Positions 8,295 through 17,392 of a DNA stretch of 43,342 nucleotides are shown here, one piece after another; the first letter of the stretch is position 1; every line of letters begins with the position of its first letter. Location of the stretch: contig JAJYDQ010000033.1 in the NCBI GenBank assembly GCA_021777225.1, forward strand, positions 1 to 43,342, read 5' to 3'. The DNA comes from Deltaproteobacteria bacterium (GTDB lineage Bacteria > Desulfobacterota > Desulfomonilia > Desulfomonilales > Desulfomonilaceae). The notes beneath the pieces were generated by a model, which saw nothing but the letters and a program-made list of their open reading frames with translations, was not told the DNA's origin and ran no database searches. The position numbers were made by a program, and so were the translations under genes.

Positions 8295-9341
8295 TTATTT
8301 CAGGGAATCCGTTGAGATCGAAAAGGCGGGCTGCAGAATGTTTTCTTCCAAAGCAGGAAAATAAACTCTAAATTCAGGATACCTGAGAAGATTTCGCGAT
8401 ATGTTTTTTGCTGTCCTTGGAATGGATGACAAATATCGTGGGAGCCTTCTGACCGAAACCTGATAGCCAAATGTTCCAAGGGCCTTAATGTTCCTTTGTA
8501 ACGATATGATATCAAATATTCTTCGGAAATGATCATGGCTTGGATCTATAAGGTGATCCGCCTTTTCAAGATAATGGACAATTAATCGCTCCACGAGATC
8601 CTCAGGCAGTGAAAGATACGAATCTCTAAGCAACGATGCGAGATCATATTGGGCCGGGCCCATCCTCGCGTCCTGGAAATCGATCATGTAAAGACGGTCA
8701 TTCTTAATCATGAGGTTTCTGGAATGGTAGTCGCGATGAGTAAAAAACCTGGGTTCGGCCGCCAACTCCTTACAAATCTTATGAAAAAAAGAATTCATTG
8801 CTTCAATTGTCACGGATGATGGATTCTTAGCCGCCCAACCTCTAACAAAATGGGTCACAAAAAAATTCATTTCCTGCATCAATTTCATTTCGTCAAACGC
8901 AAGGTCAAAGGCTCTACAACGCAACGAGTGTTTCAAAGGGGTTTTTTGCAAGTGAACAAGTGTGTCCACTGCAAGCATGTACAGATTTTTTAATCCTTTA
9001 GTGTTGGCGCCAATCGCCAGGCTTTCCAGAAGGTCATCTCCCAAATCCTCCAGAATAATGACCCCTAAAGCAGCATCATGGGAAAAAATTCGTGGGACTG
9101 CCACTCCTAGATTTTCCAGATATCGTTGAATTTCAACAAAGGCGCTTTCTTCATTTGACCCGGGTTCTCGCACAACCATTGATATGGCGGATTGCCCGTC
9201 CTGAAAAGTAACCCTGAAATATATCCGTGTTGAAGCGTCCCCCGCAAGTTGTTTATATGAAATAGGTTTACCGATTTCGGATGCGGCCCTGCCAATTCTT
9301 TGCACAATAGTGGAGTTTTCAATCAAGCGGAATTTCTCCAT
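8295..9341 (-). CDS. Aminoglycoside phosphotransferase-fold sugar kinase, AmgK-like
   Basis: The 348-residue protein has an APH-type kinase fold. The catalytic loop reads THRDYHSRNLM with the Asp-x-x-x-x-Asn arrangement, followed by the metal-binding MIDFQDARMGPAQYDLASLLRDSY. This form is typical of AmgK, which phosphorylates N-acetylmuramic acid (and GlcNAc) at the anomeric carbon during cell-wall recycling. Its start lies 23 bases inside the end of the nucleotidyltransferase gene upstream, so the two are coupled as in the amgK-murU pair known from Pseudomonas. The substrate remains an inference; APH-fold kinases are diverse. Together with ddl upstream the context is peptidoglycan precursor supply. 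Confidence 0.75.
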   Translation of the reverse strand: MEKFRLIENSTIVQRIGRAASEIGKPISYKQLAGDASTRIYFRVTFQDGQSAISMVVREPGSNEESAFVEIQRYLENLGVAVPRIFSHDAALGVIILEDLGDDLLESLAIGANTKGLKNLYMLAVDTLVHLQKTPLKHSLRCRAFDLAFDEMKLMQEMNFFVTHFVRGWAAKNPSSVTIEAMNSFFHKICKELAAEPRFFTHRDYHSRNLMIKNDRLYMIDFQDARMGPAQYDLASLLRDSYLSLPEDLVERLIVHYLEKADHLIDPSHDHFRRIFDIISLQRNIKALGTFGYQVSVRRLPRYLSSIPRTAKNISRNLLRYPEFRVYFPALEENILQPAFSISTDSLK

Positions 9342-10284
9342 TTCTAGTAATCACTCTATTTTCAAGGTCCCCTTTGAGACAAACACCTCGTCCCACTATA
9401 CAATGTCTAATCCTTGCGCCCCGACGTACGCTGCAATTTTCCCACAATATTGAATCTCCAATTTCACAATCTTCTTCAATTACAGACCCTTGACCGATTG
9501 CGACATATGGCCCCATTCTTTCCGGTTCCCGTACAATCACTCCATTACCTATCACGCAAGGTGGCCTAATGCGCGAATAGTCAAAGACTTCTTTCTGAGT
9601 TGCAAGATAACGGGCTGGCGTGCCCAAATCATTCCAGTATCCCTGAACTGGGCACCCACAAATCTTCAAGCCTTTGGTTATGGACGGTTCGTATACATCA
9701 GCCACTATTTCTGAAAAGCCACTCGGTTTGATGAGTCTAAAAATGTCCCTGGATAAAACCGTTATGCCCGTGAAAACATATGCCTGTCCGTGATTTCTCG
9801 AATTTTCTCTAGTCCTGGGGAACGAGTGAATCCGATAGCTGGAATCAATTCTTATCGGGGTATGTTGATATGGAGGGTTTTGAGGCCATAGCGCTAATGT
9901 GGCCAGCGAGTCGTTCCGAACATGAAAGTCAATCACTTTAGATATATCAAATTCGAAAAAAATGTCACCATTGACCATAAGAAATGTTTCATCCTTGAAA
10001 AATGATTCATTTGCTTTAAGCCCACCGGCTGTCCCAAGAATTTCAGGTTCATAAGAGAACGAAACGTCTGAGGTATTCTCAAAGACCAAGTCGAAACACT
10101 GTTTTATTGTTTCGGGAAGGGTATGGAGATTCAGTCTAAACTCCGTAATCCCGAACGCTCTAAGCTTCTCCAATATAGTCCGGACCAAAGGGTTTCCCAA
10201 TAATGGGATGGCGGGTTTAGCCCTTTCCAGTGTCAGGGGTCTTAGACGCGAGCCACGTCCGGCAGCAAGAACCATTGCCTTCAT
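9319..10284 (-). CDS. Sugar-1-phosphate nucleotidyltransferase, MurU-like with a hexapeptide tail
   Basis: The 321-residue protein opens with the nucleotidyltransferase signature MKAMVLAAGRGSRLRPLTLERAKPAIPLLGNPLV and has the metal-binding VNGDIFFEF segment and WNDLGTPARYL. Residues about 230-310 contain hexapeptide-type repeats (VIGNGVIV, VAIGQGSVIEEDCEIGDSIL) forming a left-handed beta helix, which the shorter Pseudomonas MurU lacks. Family members join a sugar-1-phosphate to a nucleotide. Coupling to the AmgK-like kinase suggests MurNAc-1-phosphate to UDP-MurNAc; a GDP-mannose or dTDP-sugar role is the main alternative, because the C-terminal helix is common in those enzymes. It ends inside the kinase gene and begins 9 bases after ddl. 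Confidence 0.78.
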   Translation of the reverse strand: MKAMVLAAGRGSRLRPLTLERAKPAIPLLGNPLVRTILEKLRAFGITEFRLNLHTLPETIKQCFDLVFENTSDVSFSYEPEILGTAGGLKANESFFKDETFLMVNGDIFFEFDISKVIDFHVRNDSLATLALWPQNPPYQHTPIRIDSSYRIHSFPRTRENSRNHGQAYVFTGITVLSRDIFRLIKPSGFSEIVADVYEPSITKGLKICGCPVQGYWNDLGTPARYLATQKEVFDYSRIRPPCVIGNGVIVREPERMGPYVAIGQGSVIEEDCEIGDSILWENCSVRRGARIRHCIVGRGVCLKGDLENRVITRNGEIPLD

Positions 10285-10293
10285 TTGGTTTAA

Positions 10294-11388
10294 CTATCTA
10301 TCTATTAGAATGGCATTTTTGTCATGGTAACGTTCCAACGCCAGCAAAATGAGCTTGTCGACCAATTGATTGTACGCCAATCCGCACGACTCCCATAGTT
10401 TGGGATACATGCTGATGGATGTGAAGCCTGGTAAGGTGTTTATCTCATTAACTACGACTTCGTCGTTTGGAGTCAGAAACATGTCAACACGAGCCAGGCC
10501 ACTTCCATCAACAGCCCGATAAGCCGTTAAAGCGGCTTGCTGGGCCATGGCGACTTCGTTAGCGGTCAGTTTAGCGGGAATAGCCAATTCCGCTGTATCA
10601 CGCAAATATTTCTCTTCATAATTGTAAAAGACCGAATGGGAAACTATTTCTCCTGGGACAGACACTATTGCGTCTTCATTCCCCAGAACGCTTACTTCAA
10701 TTTCTCTGCCTTGTATTCCATCTTCAACCAGTATCTTCCTATCGTATTTTGCAGCTTGATCAATAGCGTCTTCCAGCGCCGACAAGTCAGAGACTTTCGA
10801 GATTCCAACTGAGGACCCAAGATTGGCCGGTTTTACAAACAGAGGTAATGGGCGGTTTCTCAATTCATTAACAATGGTTTCAGGGTCTTTCTTCCATTCC
10901 AGGCGATAGAACCATGAGAAGGGCCCGACGTTGAGACCACACTCCCTAAAAACAGCTTTCATGATGATTTTATCCATGCCTACGGCGGAGGCCAGTGTTC
11001 CACACCCTACATATGGAATATCGGCCAAATCCAGTAATCCCTGTAAAGTCCCGTCCTCTCCAAAAGTGCCGTGAAGAACTGGAAAAACGACATCGATTGG
11101 AAACCGTTCAAAACAATTATGTCCCGTCAACTTTAAGAATCCGCCATATTCGGGATCAGGCGCCAGAATCAATCTTTGGCCGGCCTGGGGACATTCCAGA
11201 GGACTGAAAGAGCCTAACGCTTCTTCCCTAGCGTACCACGATCCGTCTCTCGTTACAAAGATTGGGGTAACGGAATATTTATCCCTGTCCATAGCTGCGA
11301 AAACCGACGCGGCAGACCTTATGGAAACTTCATGCTCGGCTGATCTTCCACCGTAGATTATCGCTATCCTTAGTTTAGTCTTTGTCAT
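10294..11388 (-). CDS. ddl: D-alanine--D-alanine ligase
   Basis: The 364-residue protein is an ATP-grasp ligase with the Ddl signatures: YGGRSAEHEVSIRSA near the N-terminus, VFPVLHGTFGEDGTLQGLLDLADIPYVG, KPANLGSSVGISKV, and the C-terminal EINTLPGFTSISMYPKLWE that binds the magnesium ions. It makes the D-Ala-D-Ala dipeptide for peptidoglycan in the cytoplasm. I took the ATG at 11386-11388 because GGGAGG precedes it; an upstream in-frame start would add 14 residues with no better ribosome-binding site. It leads a three-gene unit with the MurU-like and AmgK-like genes. Confidence 0.94.
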   Translation of the reverse strand: MTKTKLRIAIIYGGRSAEHEVSIRSAASVFAAMDRDKYSVTPIFVTRDGSWYAREEALGSFSPLECPQAGQRLILAPDPEYGGFLKLTGHNCFERFPIDVVFPVLHGTFGEDGTLQGLLDLADIPYVGCGTLASAVGMDKIIMKAVFRECGLNVGPFSWFYRLEWKKDPETIVNELRNRPLPLFVKPANLGSSVGISKVSDLSALEDAIDQAAKYDRKILVEDGIQGREIEVSVLGNEDAIVSVPGEIVSHSVFYNYEEKYLRDTAELAIPAKLTANEVAMAQQAALTAYRAVDGSGLARVDMFLTPNDEVVVNEINTLPGFTSISMYPKLWESCGLAYNQLVDKLILLALERYHDKNAILIDR

Positions 11389-11626
11389 CCGACCTCCCGG
11401 ACACATCCTACGATAAGTGGTCAATAACACAAAGCAGCTCGGTTAGGAACCATTTTGCAAGCCAATGGATTACCGATCGGTCGAGATCTGACTGGCTGAA
11501 TTCGAAAATACCCATAGGCGTCGGTTGCAACCGAATTGCAATTGTGACAATAATATGTGCACCGCAAGCTTCAGCCCGATTGAAATTTATAACTTATTAT
11601 GTTCAGGACTAATCCAAGAGGCCGAT

Positions 11627-11956
11627 ATGCCGCTTCATGTAAGATCAAAAATTTGGATTGAAAACGACGAAGGGAAGCTGATTATTGGAACTGGCCGCCT
11701 GTTAATCCTTGAAGCTATCATGGAACAGGGATCTATGAACAAGGCGGCCCAGAAACTCAAACAACCATTCAGGGCGGTCTGGGGAAAAATACGCGCAACC
11801 GAAGAACGCTGTGGGTTTAAACTGGTTAATGCCACAAAGGACGGCACAAGACTTACGAGCGAGGGGCTCCAACTTTTGTGGGCGTACACTAGACTTAGAA
11901 ATAGATGCGAGAAATTTACCGACGCTCAGTTCAAGGAGCTTTTTGATGACTTTTAG
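11627..11956 (+). CDS. ModE-like winged-helix regulator (DNA-binding domain only)
   Basis: The 109-residue protein consists of a LysR/ModE-type winged helix-turn-helix: GTGRLLILEAIMEQGSMNKAAQKL forms the first helices, followed by a recognition helix region (FRAVWGKIRATEERCGFKLV) and the wing (LTSEGLQLL). Full-length ModE has additional C-terminal molybdate-binding (TOBE/MopI) domains, absent here, so this protein is not expected to bind molybdate itself in the known way. The start at 11627 has AAGAGG 5 bases upstream. It is followed 28 bases later by fdhD, suggesting that it serves the formate dehydrogenase/molybdenum locus, which is an inference. Confidence 0.82.
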   Translation: MPLHVRSKIWIENDEGKLIIGTGRLLILEAIMEQGSMNKAAQKLKQPFRAVWGKIRATEERCGFKLVNATKDGTRLTSEGLQLLWAYTRLRNRCEKFTDAQFKELFDDF

Positions 11957-11984
11957 AAAACGATCTCGAGAAAATATTTGAGAA

Positions 11985-12878
11985 ATGGGTGGGAAGATTG
12001 TGAAGAAAAATATTGGCCGGGATCAGTTCACTGGTTCCGAAACAGTGGATCAAACAGAAGATTCGGAATTGACTCAACAATTTCCGGTGACGCGATTTTC
12101 AGACGGGTCATTTTCCAACCGTTTGATTACTCTTGCCAAGGAAACTCCATACACACTGTTTGTCAATGATGAGGAAATACTTTCGATTGCCACTTTGCCA
12201 ACTAACCTGGAGGATCTCTTCATAGGCTTTCTGGTTTCGGAAGGAGTTTTGACTGACCCATCAGAAATTTTGGCGACCAGGGTTGATCGATTCAGCAGAA
12301 TAGTCTCAATCGAGGTGAATTTGCCCGAAGATCAACTGGGAAAAATTAAGAAGAAGGGTATGTTAACATCAGGCTGCGCTGGAGGCGTCGTATTCTCCGT
12401 GGAGATGGCCTTGCAACCAAAACGTGACACTGGTCCTGTTCCAACATTCACTGCGGACCTGATATTGAAGAGAATGAAAGAATTGGACACATTTAAGGGA
12501 GTTTATGATCTGACAAGAGGCGCCCATGCGGCGGCGGTGGCTTCGGTGGATCGAACCATCGCAATACGCGAAGACATAGGGCGGCACAATGCTATCGACA
12601 AGATAATCGGATATTGTTTTCTTGGGGGAATTGACCCTTCTGATAAAATCCTGCTGACCACAGGGAGAATCACTTCGGAAGCTGCTTCTAAGGCGTCCAG
12701 GTCAAAATTTCCCATCATTGTCTCTCGTTCAAGCGCAAGCTCAACCGCCGTCAACATTGCCCGACAGGTAGGTCTTGATATTGTGACGTACGCTAGGGCC
12801 GGCAGGTTTAATTTTTTCGGCCACGGCGCCGTAAACCTGTCTCCGGTACTAGATCAAAAGCGAAATTCCCCGGACTAA
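11985..12878 (+). CDS. fdhD: Formate dehydrogenase accessory sulfurtransferase FdhD
   Basis: The 297-residue product matches FdhD: ETPYTLFVNDEEI, LPTNLEDLFIGFLVSEGVL, the loop LTSGCAGGVVF, the signature REDIGRHNAIDKIIGY and the C-terminal TGRITSEAASKASRSKFPI and YARAGRFNFFGH. FdhD passes sulfur from a cysteine desulfurase to the bis-MGD cofactor of formate dehydrogenase and is needed for its activity. Escherichia coli FdhD uses a CxxC loop; here only one cysteine, Cys131, is present in the corresponding loop. The gene converges with fdhA, its expected client. The first 25-30 residues are variable and the start is less certain than the rest; a GTG at 12000 is an alternative. Confidence 0.93.
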   Translation: MGGKIVKKNIGRDQFTGSETVDQTEDSELTQQFPVTRFSDGSFSNRLITLAKETPYTLFVNDEEILSIATLPTNLEDLFIGFLVSEGVLTDPSEILATRVDRFSRIVSIEVNLPEDQLGKIKKKGMLTSGCAGGVVFSVEMALQPKRDTGPVPTFTADLILKRMKELDTFKGVYDLTRGAHAAAVASVDRTIAIREDIGRHNAIDKIIGYCFLGGIDPSDKILLTTGRITSEAASKASRSKFPIIVSRSSASSTAVNIARQVGLDIVTYARAGRFNFFGHGAVNLSPVLDQKRNSPD

Positions 12879-12919
12879 TCACAATCGGAGTTTCAGACGG
12901 GGGCTACATGAATCGACCC

Positions 12920-12948
12920 GGAGAGAATTCGTCGTGAATGATCTCTCC
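12920..12948. terminator. Hairpin between convergent fdhD and fdhA
   Basis: GGAGAGA (12920-12926) and TCTCTCC (12942-12948) pair, with an inner ATTC/GAAT stem. It sits between the two convergent stop codons and could serve both strands. There is no strong T-tract on either side, so the terminator role is tentative. Confidence 0.4.
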
Positions 12949-12982
12949 AAGTCGTTGTTCATGTCAGTCTGATAAAAGGTTG

Positions 12983-15058
12983 TCAGGCGTTTGCGGCTAC
13001 CTCTGTCTCCAGAGAGTTCGATTCTTCCAGTTTTTCTACCCTAACAGCGCACACCTTGTATTCAGGTATTTTACATATTGGATCAAGCGCAGGATTTGTC
13101 AGGACGTTCGCATTGGCTTCCATGAAATGAAAGCTCATGAAAATAGTTCCCGGTTCTACTATGTCAGTGACCACAGCCTTTGTGATTACTGTGCCGCGAC
13201 GCGAAACAATCTTGCAATTTTCACCACTGGTTAGCCCTATAGCTTTTGCGTCATGTGGATGGATTTCAATGTATCCCTCAGACATTTCATTTTCCAGCGT
13301 AATGGAGTTACGTGTCATTGTGCCGGTGTGGTAATGCGGAAAGAACCTGCCAGTGGTCAGCAATGTGGGAAATTCTTCATCAGCGAGTTCCTCAGGTGGT
13401 CGGTATTCCAAGGCGTGAAACAGTCCTCTGCCGCGTGTAAACCTGTCCTTGTGGAGTATCGGAGTGCCGGGGTGGTCCTTGGTGGGACATGGCCAAGGTA
13501 TGGGACCCTTCTCCAAACGGGCGTAACTTAAGCCGGCGTAACTGGGAGTCACCAAGGCGATCTCGTCGAAGATTTTTTCCGGAGATTCATAAGTCATTGG
13601 CAAGCCAAATCGTGTTGAGATGTCGCATATTATCCGCCAATCCGGTTTGGCGTCACCAGGGGGATTGACAGCCTTCCTGATTCTCAGGACATTGCGTTCA
13701 GTGTTGGAAAAAGTCCCATCTTTCTCCGCAAATGAAGCCCCTGGAAATACCACATCAGCAATCTTGGCCGTGTCGGTAAGGAAAATATCAATAACCGCTA
13801 GGAATTCAGCCTCCTCGAGCGCATGCTTAACATGTTTTACATCGGGATCGCTGCCCGCCGGGTTTTCGCCAAGGATCACCATGCCCTTGATTGAGCCGTC
13901 TTCAAGCCCATGCATCATCTCCATTATGGTAAAACCAACCTTGGACGATAACTGGGTATTCCACATCTGTTCAAACTTTTTACGGTTATTTTCGTCCGTT
14001 ACAACCTGATAAGCCGGGTAAACGTTTGGTAGTCCACCCATGTCGCACGCTCCCTGGACGTTGTTTTGGCCGCGCAATGGGTTAACGCCGCAGGAGGGTT
14101 TACCAATCTTCCCCGTTAACATGGAGAGATTCGCTAATGACTTCACATTATCCACGCCATGTGAGTGCTGAGTAATGCCCATAGCGTACAAGATCGTTGA
14201 TTTGTCTGAGGAAGCAAAGGTAATTGCGATCTTTTCAAGATCTTCAACGGATACTCCCGTTATTTCGGAGACTTTTTCAGGAGGATAATTTTTTAACGTT
14301 TGTTCAAGTTTTTCAAAACCTTCTGTTCGTTCCTCAATAAAAGGTTTGTCATGAAGGCCTTTGGAAACAATAACATTCATGAGGCCATTTATCAGGGCGA
14401 CATCCGAGCCTAGTTTCTGCCTAACATGAATGTCGGCGACAGACGTGACATGAATTCTGCGGGGGTCCGCTACGATAATTTTTGCGCCCTTTGCTTTGGC
14501 TTTGTAAATTCTACTGGCTATAAGTGGATGGGCAACAGAAGTATTAGATCCGATAATGAAAATGCAGTCGGCGTCCTCAATCTCGGGGATCGAGTTTGTC
14601 ATGGCTCCACTCCCGAAAGCGGCGGCAAGACCTGCCACCGTTGAAGAGTGTCAAAGCCTTGCGCAGTGATCTACATTATTTGTTCCAAACCCTACCCGGC
14701 AAAATTTCTGAAAAAGATAATTTTCTTCATTGCTACATTTTGCTGATGAAAGGAAAGCCATGCTGTCCCCACCATACTTTGCCTTTATTTCCTGTAAACG
14801 TGACGCGGTGAAATCCAGCGCCTCGTCCCATGAAACTTCCTGAAGAACCCCATCCTTTTTCAACAGGGGTTTTGTCAATCTCTGAGGACTCTGAACAAAC
14901 TCATGGACGTTCCATCCCTTGATACAAAGCTTCCCCTGATTCATCGGATTGGTTTTGGAAGGCAGAGTTTGTGTTATTCTACCGTCCACTGTCTCCAAAA
15001 GTATCTCGCACCCACATCCGCAATAGGGACATGTCGTTCTTACATACTCAATTTCCAT
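12983..15058 (-). CDS. fdhA: Selenocysteine-containing formate dehydrogenase, catalytic subunit
   Basis: One gene of 691 residues is interrupted in a naive reading by TGA at 14651-14653. Before it the product has the [4Fe-4S] ligands (TCPYCGCGCEI, then LCIKGWN) and ends NNVDHCARL; after it the frame continues HSSTVAGLAAAFGSG without a break. In this family the position between ARL/ARV and HS/HGPTV is the Cys or Sec that binds Mo or W, so TGA encodes selenocysteine (residue 136). A SECIS hairpin follows. Molybdopterin oxidoreductase and dinucleotide-binding domains extend to the C-terminus (GEVAA-type tail not conserved). It oxidises formate or reduces CO2. No electron-transfer subunit gene is adjacent, and there is no N-terminal ferredoxin extension or Tat signal, so it is cytoplasmic. 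AGGAGG precedes the start. Confidence 0.95.
14620..14640 (-). promoter_or_regulatory. Bacterial SECIS hairpin for selenocysteine insertion in fdhA
   Basis: Ten bases after the TGA the mRNA forms an 8-bp stem, CGGUGGCA with UGCCGCCG (one G-U pair), closed by the loop GGUCU. The same GGUCU apical sequence occurs in the Escherichia coli fdhF SECIS, where SelB recognises the loop G and U, and the distance from the UGA is nearly the same (about 11 bases there). The hairpin lies wholly within coding sequence, as bacterial SECIS elements do. Confidence 0.9.
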
Positions 15059-15520
15059 AATGCCGCCTCCTCAAACGAGATCACTCTCTGCCCACCAATC
15101 TGGTAACAAACTAGCCATAGTTTCTATATAACGGAATTGAAACCGCAAATGAGATAAATCAATGGGTTCGTTTTCAAATATGGGCCGACACAAAGACGTA
15201 TTAAGTTATAATGTATCATCAGCGCCAGGTGTAATCAAGAGACTTCGAAGCTTTGTTGTAAATGGCCTTGAAATGGCCCATAAAAAAATTGCCGAGCTTT
15301 TCGCCGGCTCGGCTTTTTAGGAGGTAACGAAGCGTGGAGGCTTGCAGCAATAATGCTTCGCTTTAATTTATGAACTTATTATATTAATTTAACTACACAA
15401 TGTCAACAATTAATCCGAAATTGGACGTTATGTGGAAAACGCCAGTTCTGCAGGGGCTACATCCGGAGCCGCTACACATCATGATTATGCAAACTAAATC
15501 CAGGAAGTTTTCATATTGAG
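15059..15520. other. Intergenic region upstream of fdhA
   Basis: These 462 bases separate the fdhA start from the end of the membrane protein gene at 15521. They carry the fdhA promoter region (not resolved; TTATATAG at 15128-15135 on the minus strand is one candidate -10) and the strong terminator at 15282-15318. The part from 15340 to 15520 shows nothing that I can assign. Confidence 0.5.
15282..15318. terminator. Bidirectional intrinsic terminator
   Basis: GCCGAGC (15291-15297) pairs with GCTCGGC (15307-15313). The stem is followed by TTTTT on the plus strand and, on the minus strand, by AATTTTTTT. It most likely ends the long minus-strand fab-glyA transcript, about 200 bases past the last stop codon, before the fdhA promoter. 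Confidence 0.8.
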
Positions 15521-15994
15521 TTAACGTCGTTTAGGTTTCCTTGATGTGTCCATATTGGATTTTGTGGCTGAACGCGAACCAATAAGCCACCCAAGGACGA
15601 TCACGTTCATTGCTAGACTTCCAATCTCAAAAAATTGTGTGAGTCCAGAATCCAGATAACCTTCATCCGCCATCCTAAGTACATGGAAACCCAGGATCGG
15701 AGTGTCGATAACGAGGTAAACGATGGCGCAAACCACTGCGGTAGCTTTTTCATTCCAGAAAGCCACTCCCAGCAGAAAGGCCGGTATCAAGGCTACCGCG
15801 AAATAAAAGATTTCAAACTTGACTGCGGTAGAATATGGAGTGGGATCCAACCCCAGCATATACAGGTAACAAAAGTAAAGAAAGCTTTTTAGGTAGAACC
15901 ACAGCCCTGCCAGCCAGAAAATTAAAGGGAAGTCGACATCGAACCGTCTCTCGGGAAACAGTTTAAAGTTTCTTAATGTTCCTGCGCCGGCCAT
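15521..15994 (-). CDS. Small integral membrane protein, unknown function
   Basis: The product of about 157 residues has four likely membrane segments (roughly LIFWLAGLWFYLKSFLYFCYLYML, IFYFAVALIPAFLLGVAFW, ATAVVCAIVYLVIDTPILGF and SLAMNVIVLGWLIGS) and a basic C-terminal tail (RKPKRR). I do not recognise the family. The ATG at 15992-15994 is preceded by GGTGGA at 7 bases and lies just after the glyA stop; a start 7 codons upstream would overlap glyA by 20 bases. It is the last gene of the fab-glyA run, but its role cannot be inferred from that. Confidence 0.72.
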   Translation of the reverse strand: MAGAGTLRNFKLFPERRFDVDFPLIFWLAGLWFYLKSFLYFCYLYMLGLDPTPYSTAVKFEIFYFAVALIPAFLLGVAFWNEKATAVVCAIVYLVIDTPILGFHVLRMADEGYLDSGLTQFFEIGSLAMNVIVLGWLIGSRSATKSNMDTSRKPKRR

Positions 15995-15995
15995 C

Positions 15996-17249
15996 TTAGA
16001 TTCCACCTTTCCCATTCATATAAAGAGGAAATTTGACACACAATTCTCTAACATTTTCCCCTATTCTACGGATGACCGACTCATTGGTTCGGTTCTCTAT
16101 CGCTTCAGATATCCAAGACGCAATTGTGCGCATTTCATTGGTCCCCATTTGTCTGGTTGTAATTGCAGGGGTTCCAATCCTTATACCGGAGGCTTTTCCA
16201 GGGGGTAGGGGATCGAAGGGTATGGCATTCTTGTTTACTGTTATACCAGCAGCTTCCAGGATTTCCTGAGCCTGGGCGCCATTAACATTTTTATCCGTTA
16301 GGTCAACGAGCACCAGATGGTTATCGGTTCCGCCCGAAACAATCCTGAAACCATGACTCATCAATTCCTGAGCAAGAGTTTTCGCATTCTGGACGACTCG
16401 TGATTGGTATTCTCTAAACTGCGGGGTTGCAGCCTCTTTTAACGCTACAGCTTTACCAGCGATGACATGCATCAGAGGTCCACCCTGCATTCCAGGGAAG
16501 ATGCACGAATCTAGGACAGACGCCCATTTCTTTTTGCACATTACGATCCCTCCTCTGGGACCGCGCAATGTTTTGTGTGTGGTGGTGGTGACAAAATCGG
16601 CGTCTTTAGCTGGAGAAGGATGCAATCCGGTTACGACCAGCCCGGCTATGTGGGCGATATCCGCCATCAAAACAGCGTCCACCTCTCGGGCTATTTCACC
16701 AAAAATTGAGTAATCGATAATTCTCGGATAGGCGCTTGCCCCGGCTATAATCATTCTGGGGCGATGTTTCATAGCAAGTGTGCGGACCATATCATAATCG
16801 ATAAGGTGATCTTCCCGTCTGACCGAATAAGGGACCACCCTGTAAATCTTTCCCGAAAAATTTTTGGGGTGCCCCATGGAAAGATGGCCGCCATGCGCAA
16901 GATCCATACCCAAATAGGTCTCGCCAGGTTCCATCACAGAGAAGAAAACGGCCATGTTTGCCTGAGTTCCGGAGTGCGGCTGAACATTGGCGTGGTCGAC
17001 CCCGAATATTTCAGCAGCCCTGGTTCTAGCAATTTCTTCTATAATATCTACGTTTGAGCAACCACCGTAATATCGATGTCCGGGGTAGCCCTCGGCGTAC
17101 TTATTTGTGAGGATACTCCCTTGAGCCTCCATTACCGCAGACGATGTAAAATTTTCCGACGCGATCATTTCCAACCGATATTCCTGGCGCATTCTCTCCT
17201 GTGCGATTATGTCATATATTTCAGGGTCAGTTTTTTGAAGTGGATTCAT
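15996..17249 (-). CDS. glyA: Serine hydroxymethyltransferase
   Basis: The 417-residue protein is a complete PLP-dependent [41 protein letters not shown], the [12 protein letters not shown] segment, [12 protein letters not shown] and [14 protein letters not shown] with the PLP lysine at 226. It interconverts serine and glycine while charging tetrahydrofolate with a one-carbon unit, in the cytoplasm. It follows rpiB by about 140 bases on the same strand. No glycine riboswitch is apparent upstream. Confidence 0.97.
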   Translation of the reverse strand: MNPLQKTDPEIYDIIAQERMRQEYRLEMIASENFTSSAVMEAQGSILTNKYAEGYPGHRYYGGCSNVDIIEEIARTRAAEIFGVDHANVQPHSGTQANMAVFFSVMEPGETYLGMDLAHGGHLSMGHPKNFSGKIYRVVPYSVRREDHLIDYDMVRTLAMKHRPRMIIAGASAYPRIIDYSIFGEIAREVDAVLMADIAHIAGLVVTGLHPSPAKDADFVTTTTHKTLRGPRGGIVMCKKKWASVLDSCIFPGMQGGPLMHVIAGKAVALKEAATPQFREYQSRVVQNAKTLAQELMSHGFRIVSGGTDNHLVLVDLTDKNVNGAQAQEILEAAGITVNKNAIPFDPLPPGKASGIRIGTPAITTRQMGTNEMRTIASWISEAIENRTNESVIRRIGENVRELCVKFPLYMNGKGGI

Positions 17250-17392
17250 GTTTTTCCTCTATTTGAAGCCTCAAAGGACGCGTAGCCGGTCGCTTTGGAA
17301 ATTCTGTAACCGTATATGTCTGACAATTTTGGCGGACTTTAGGGATTTCATGATAATGAAATATTGATTGACCGGTCTACGATGAGAAAAAA

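Noticed and set aside
14638-14654. Reading fdhA as two separate genes or as a nonsense-mutated pseudogene
   Set aside because: The frame is continuous on both sides of the TGA, the position is the catalytic Cys/Sec site, and a canonical SECIS hairpin follows.
15162-15320. Open frame of about 52 codons on the plus strand ending in a TAG
   Set aside because: It reads straight through the strong terminator hairpin at 15291-15313, has no ribosome-binding site and no recognisable sequence.
17250-17392. A glycine riboswitch upstream of glyA
   Set aside because: The region lacks the conserved core of the aptamer and is short; glyA here belongs to the fab-rpiB run.
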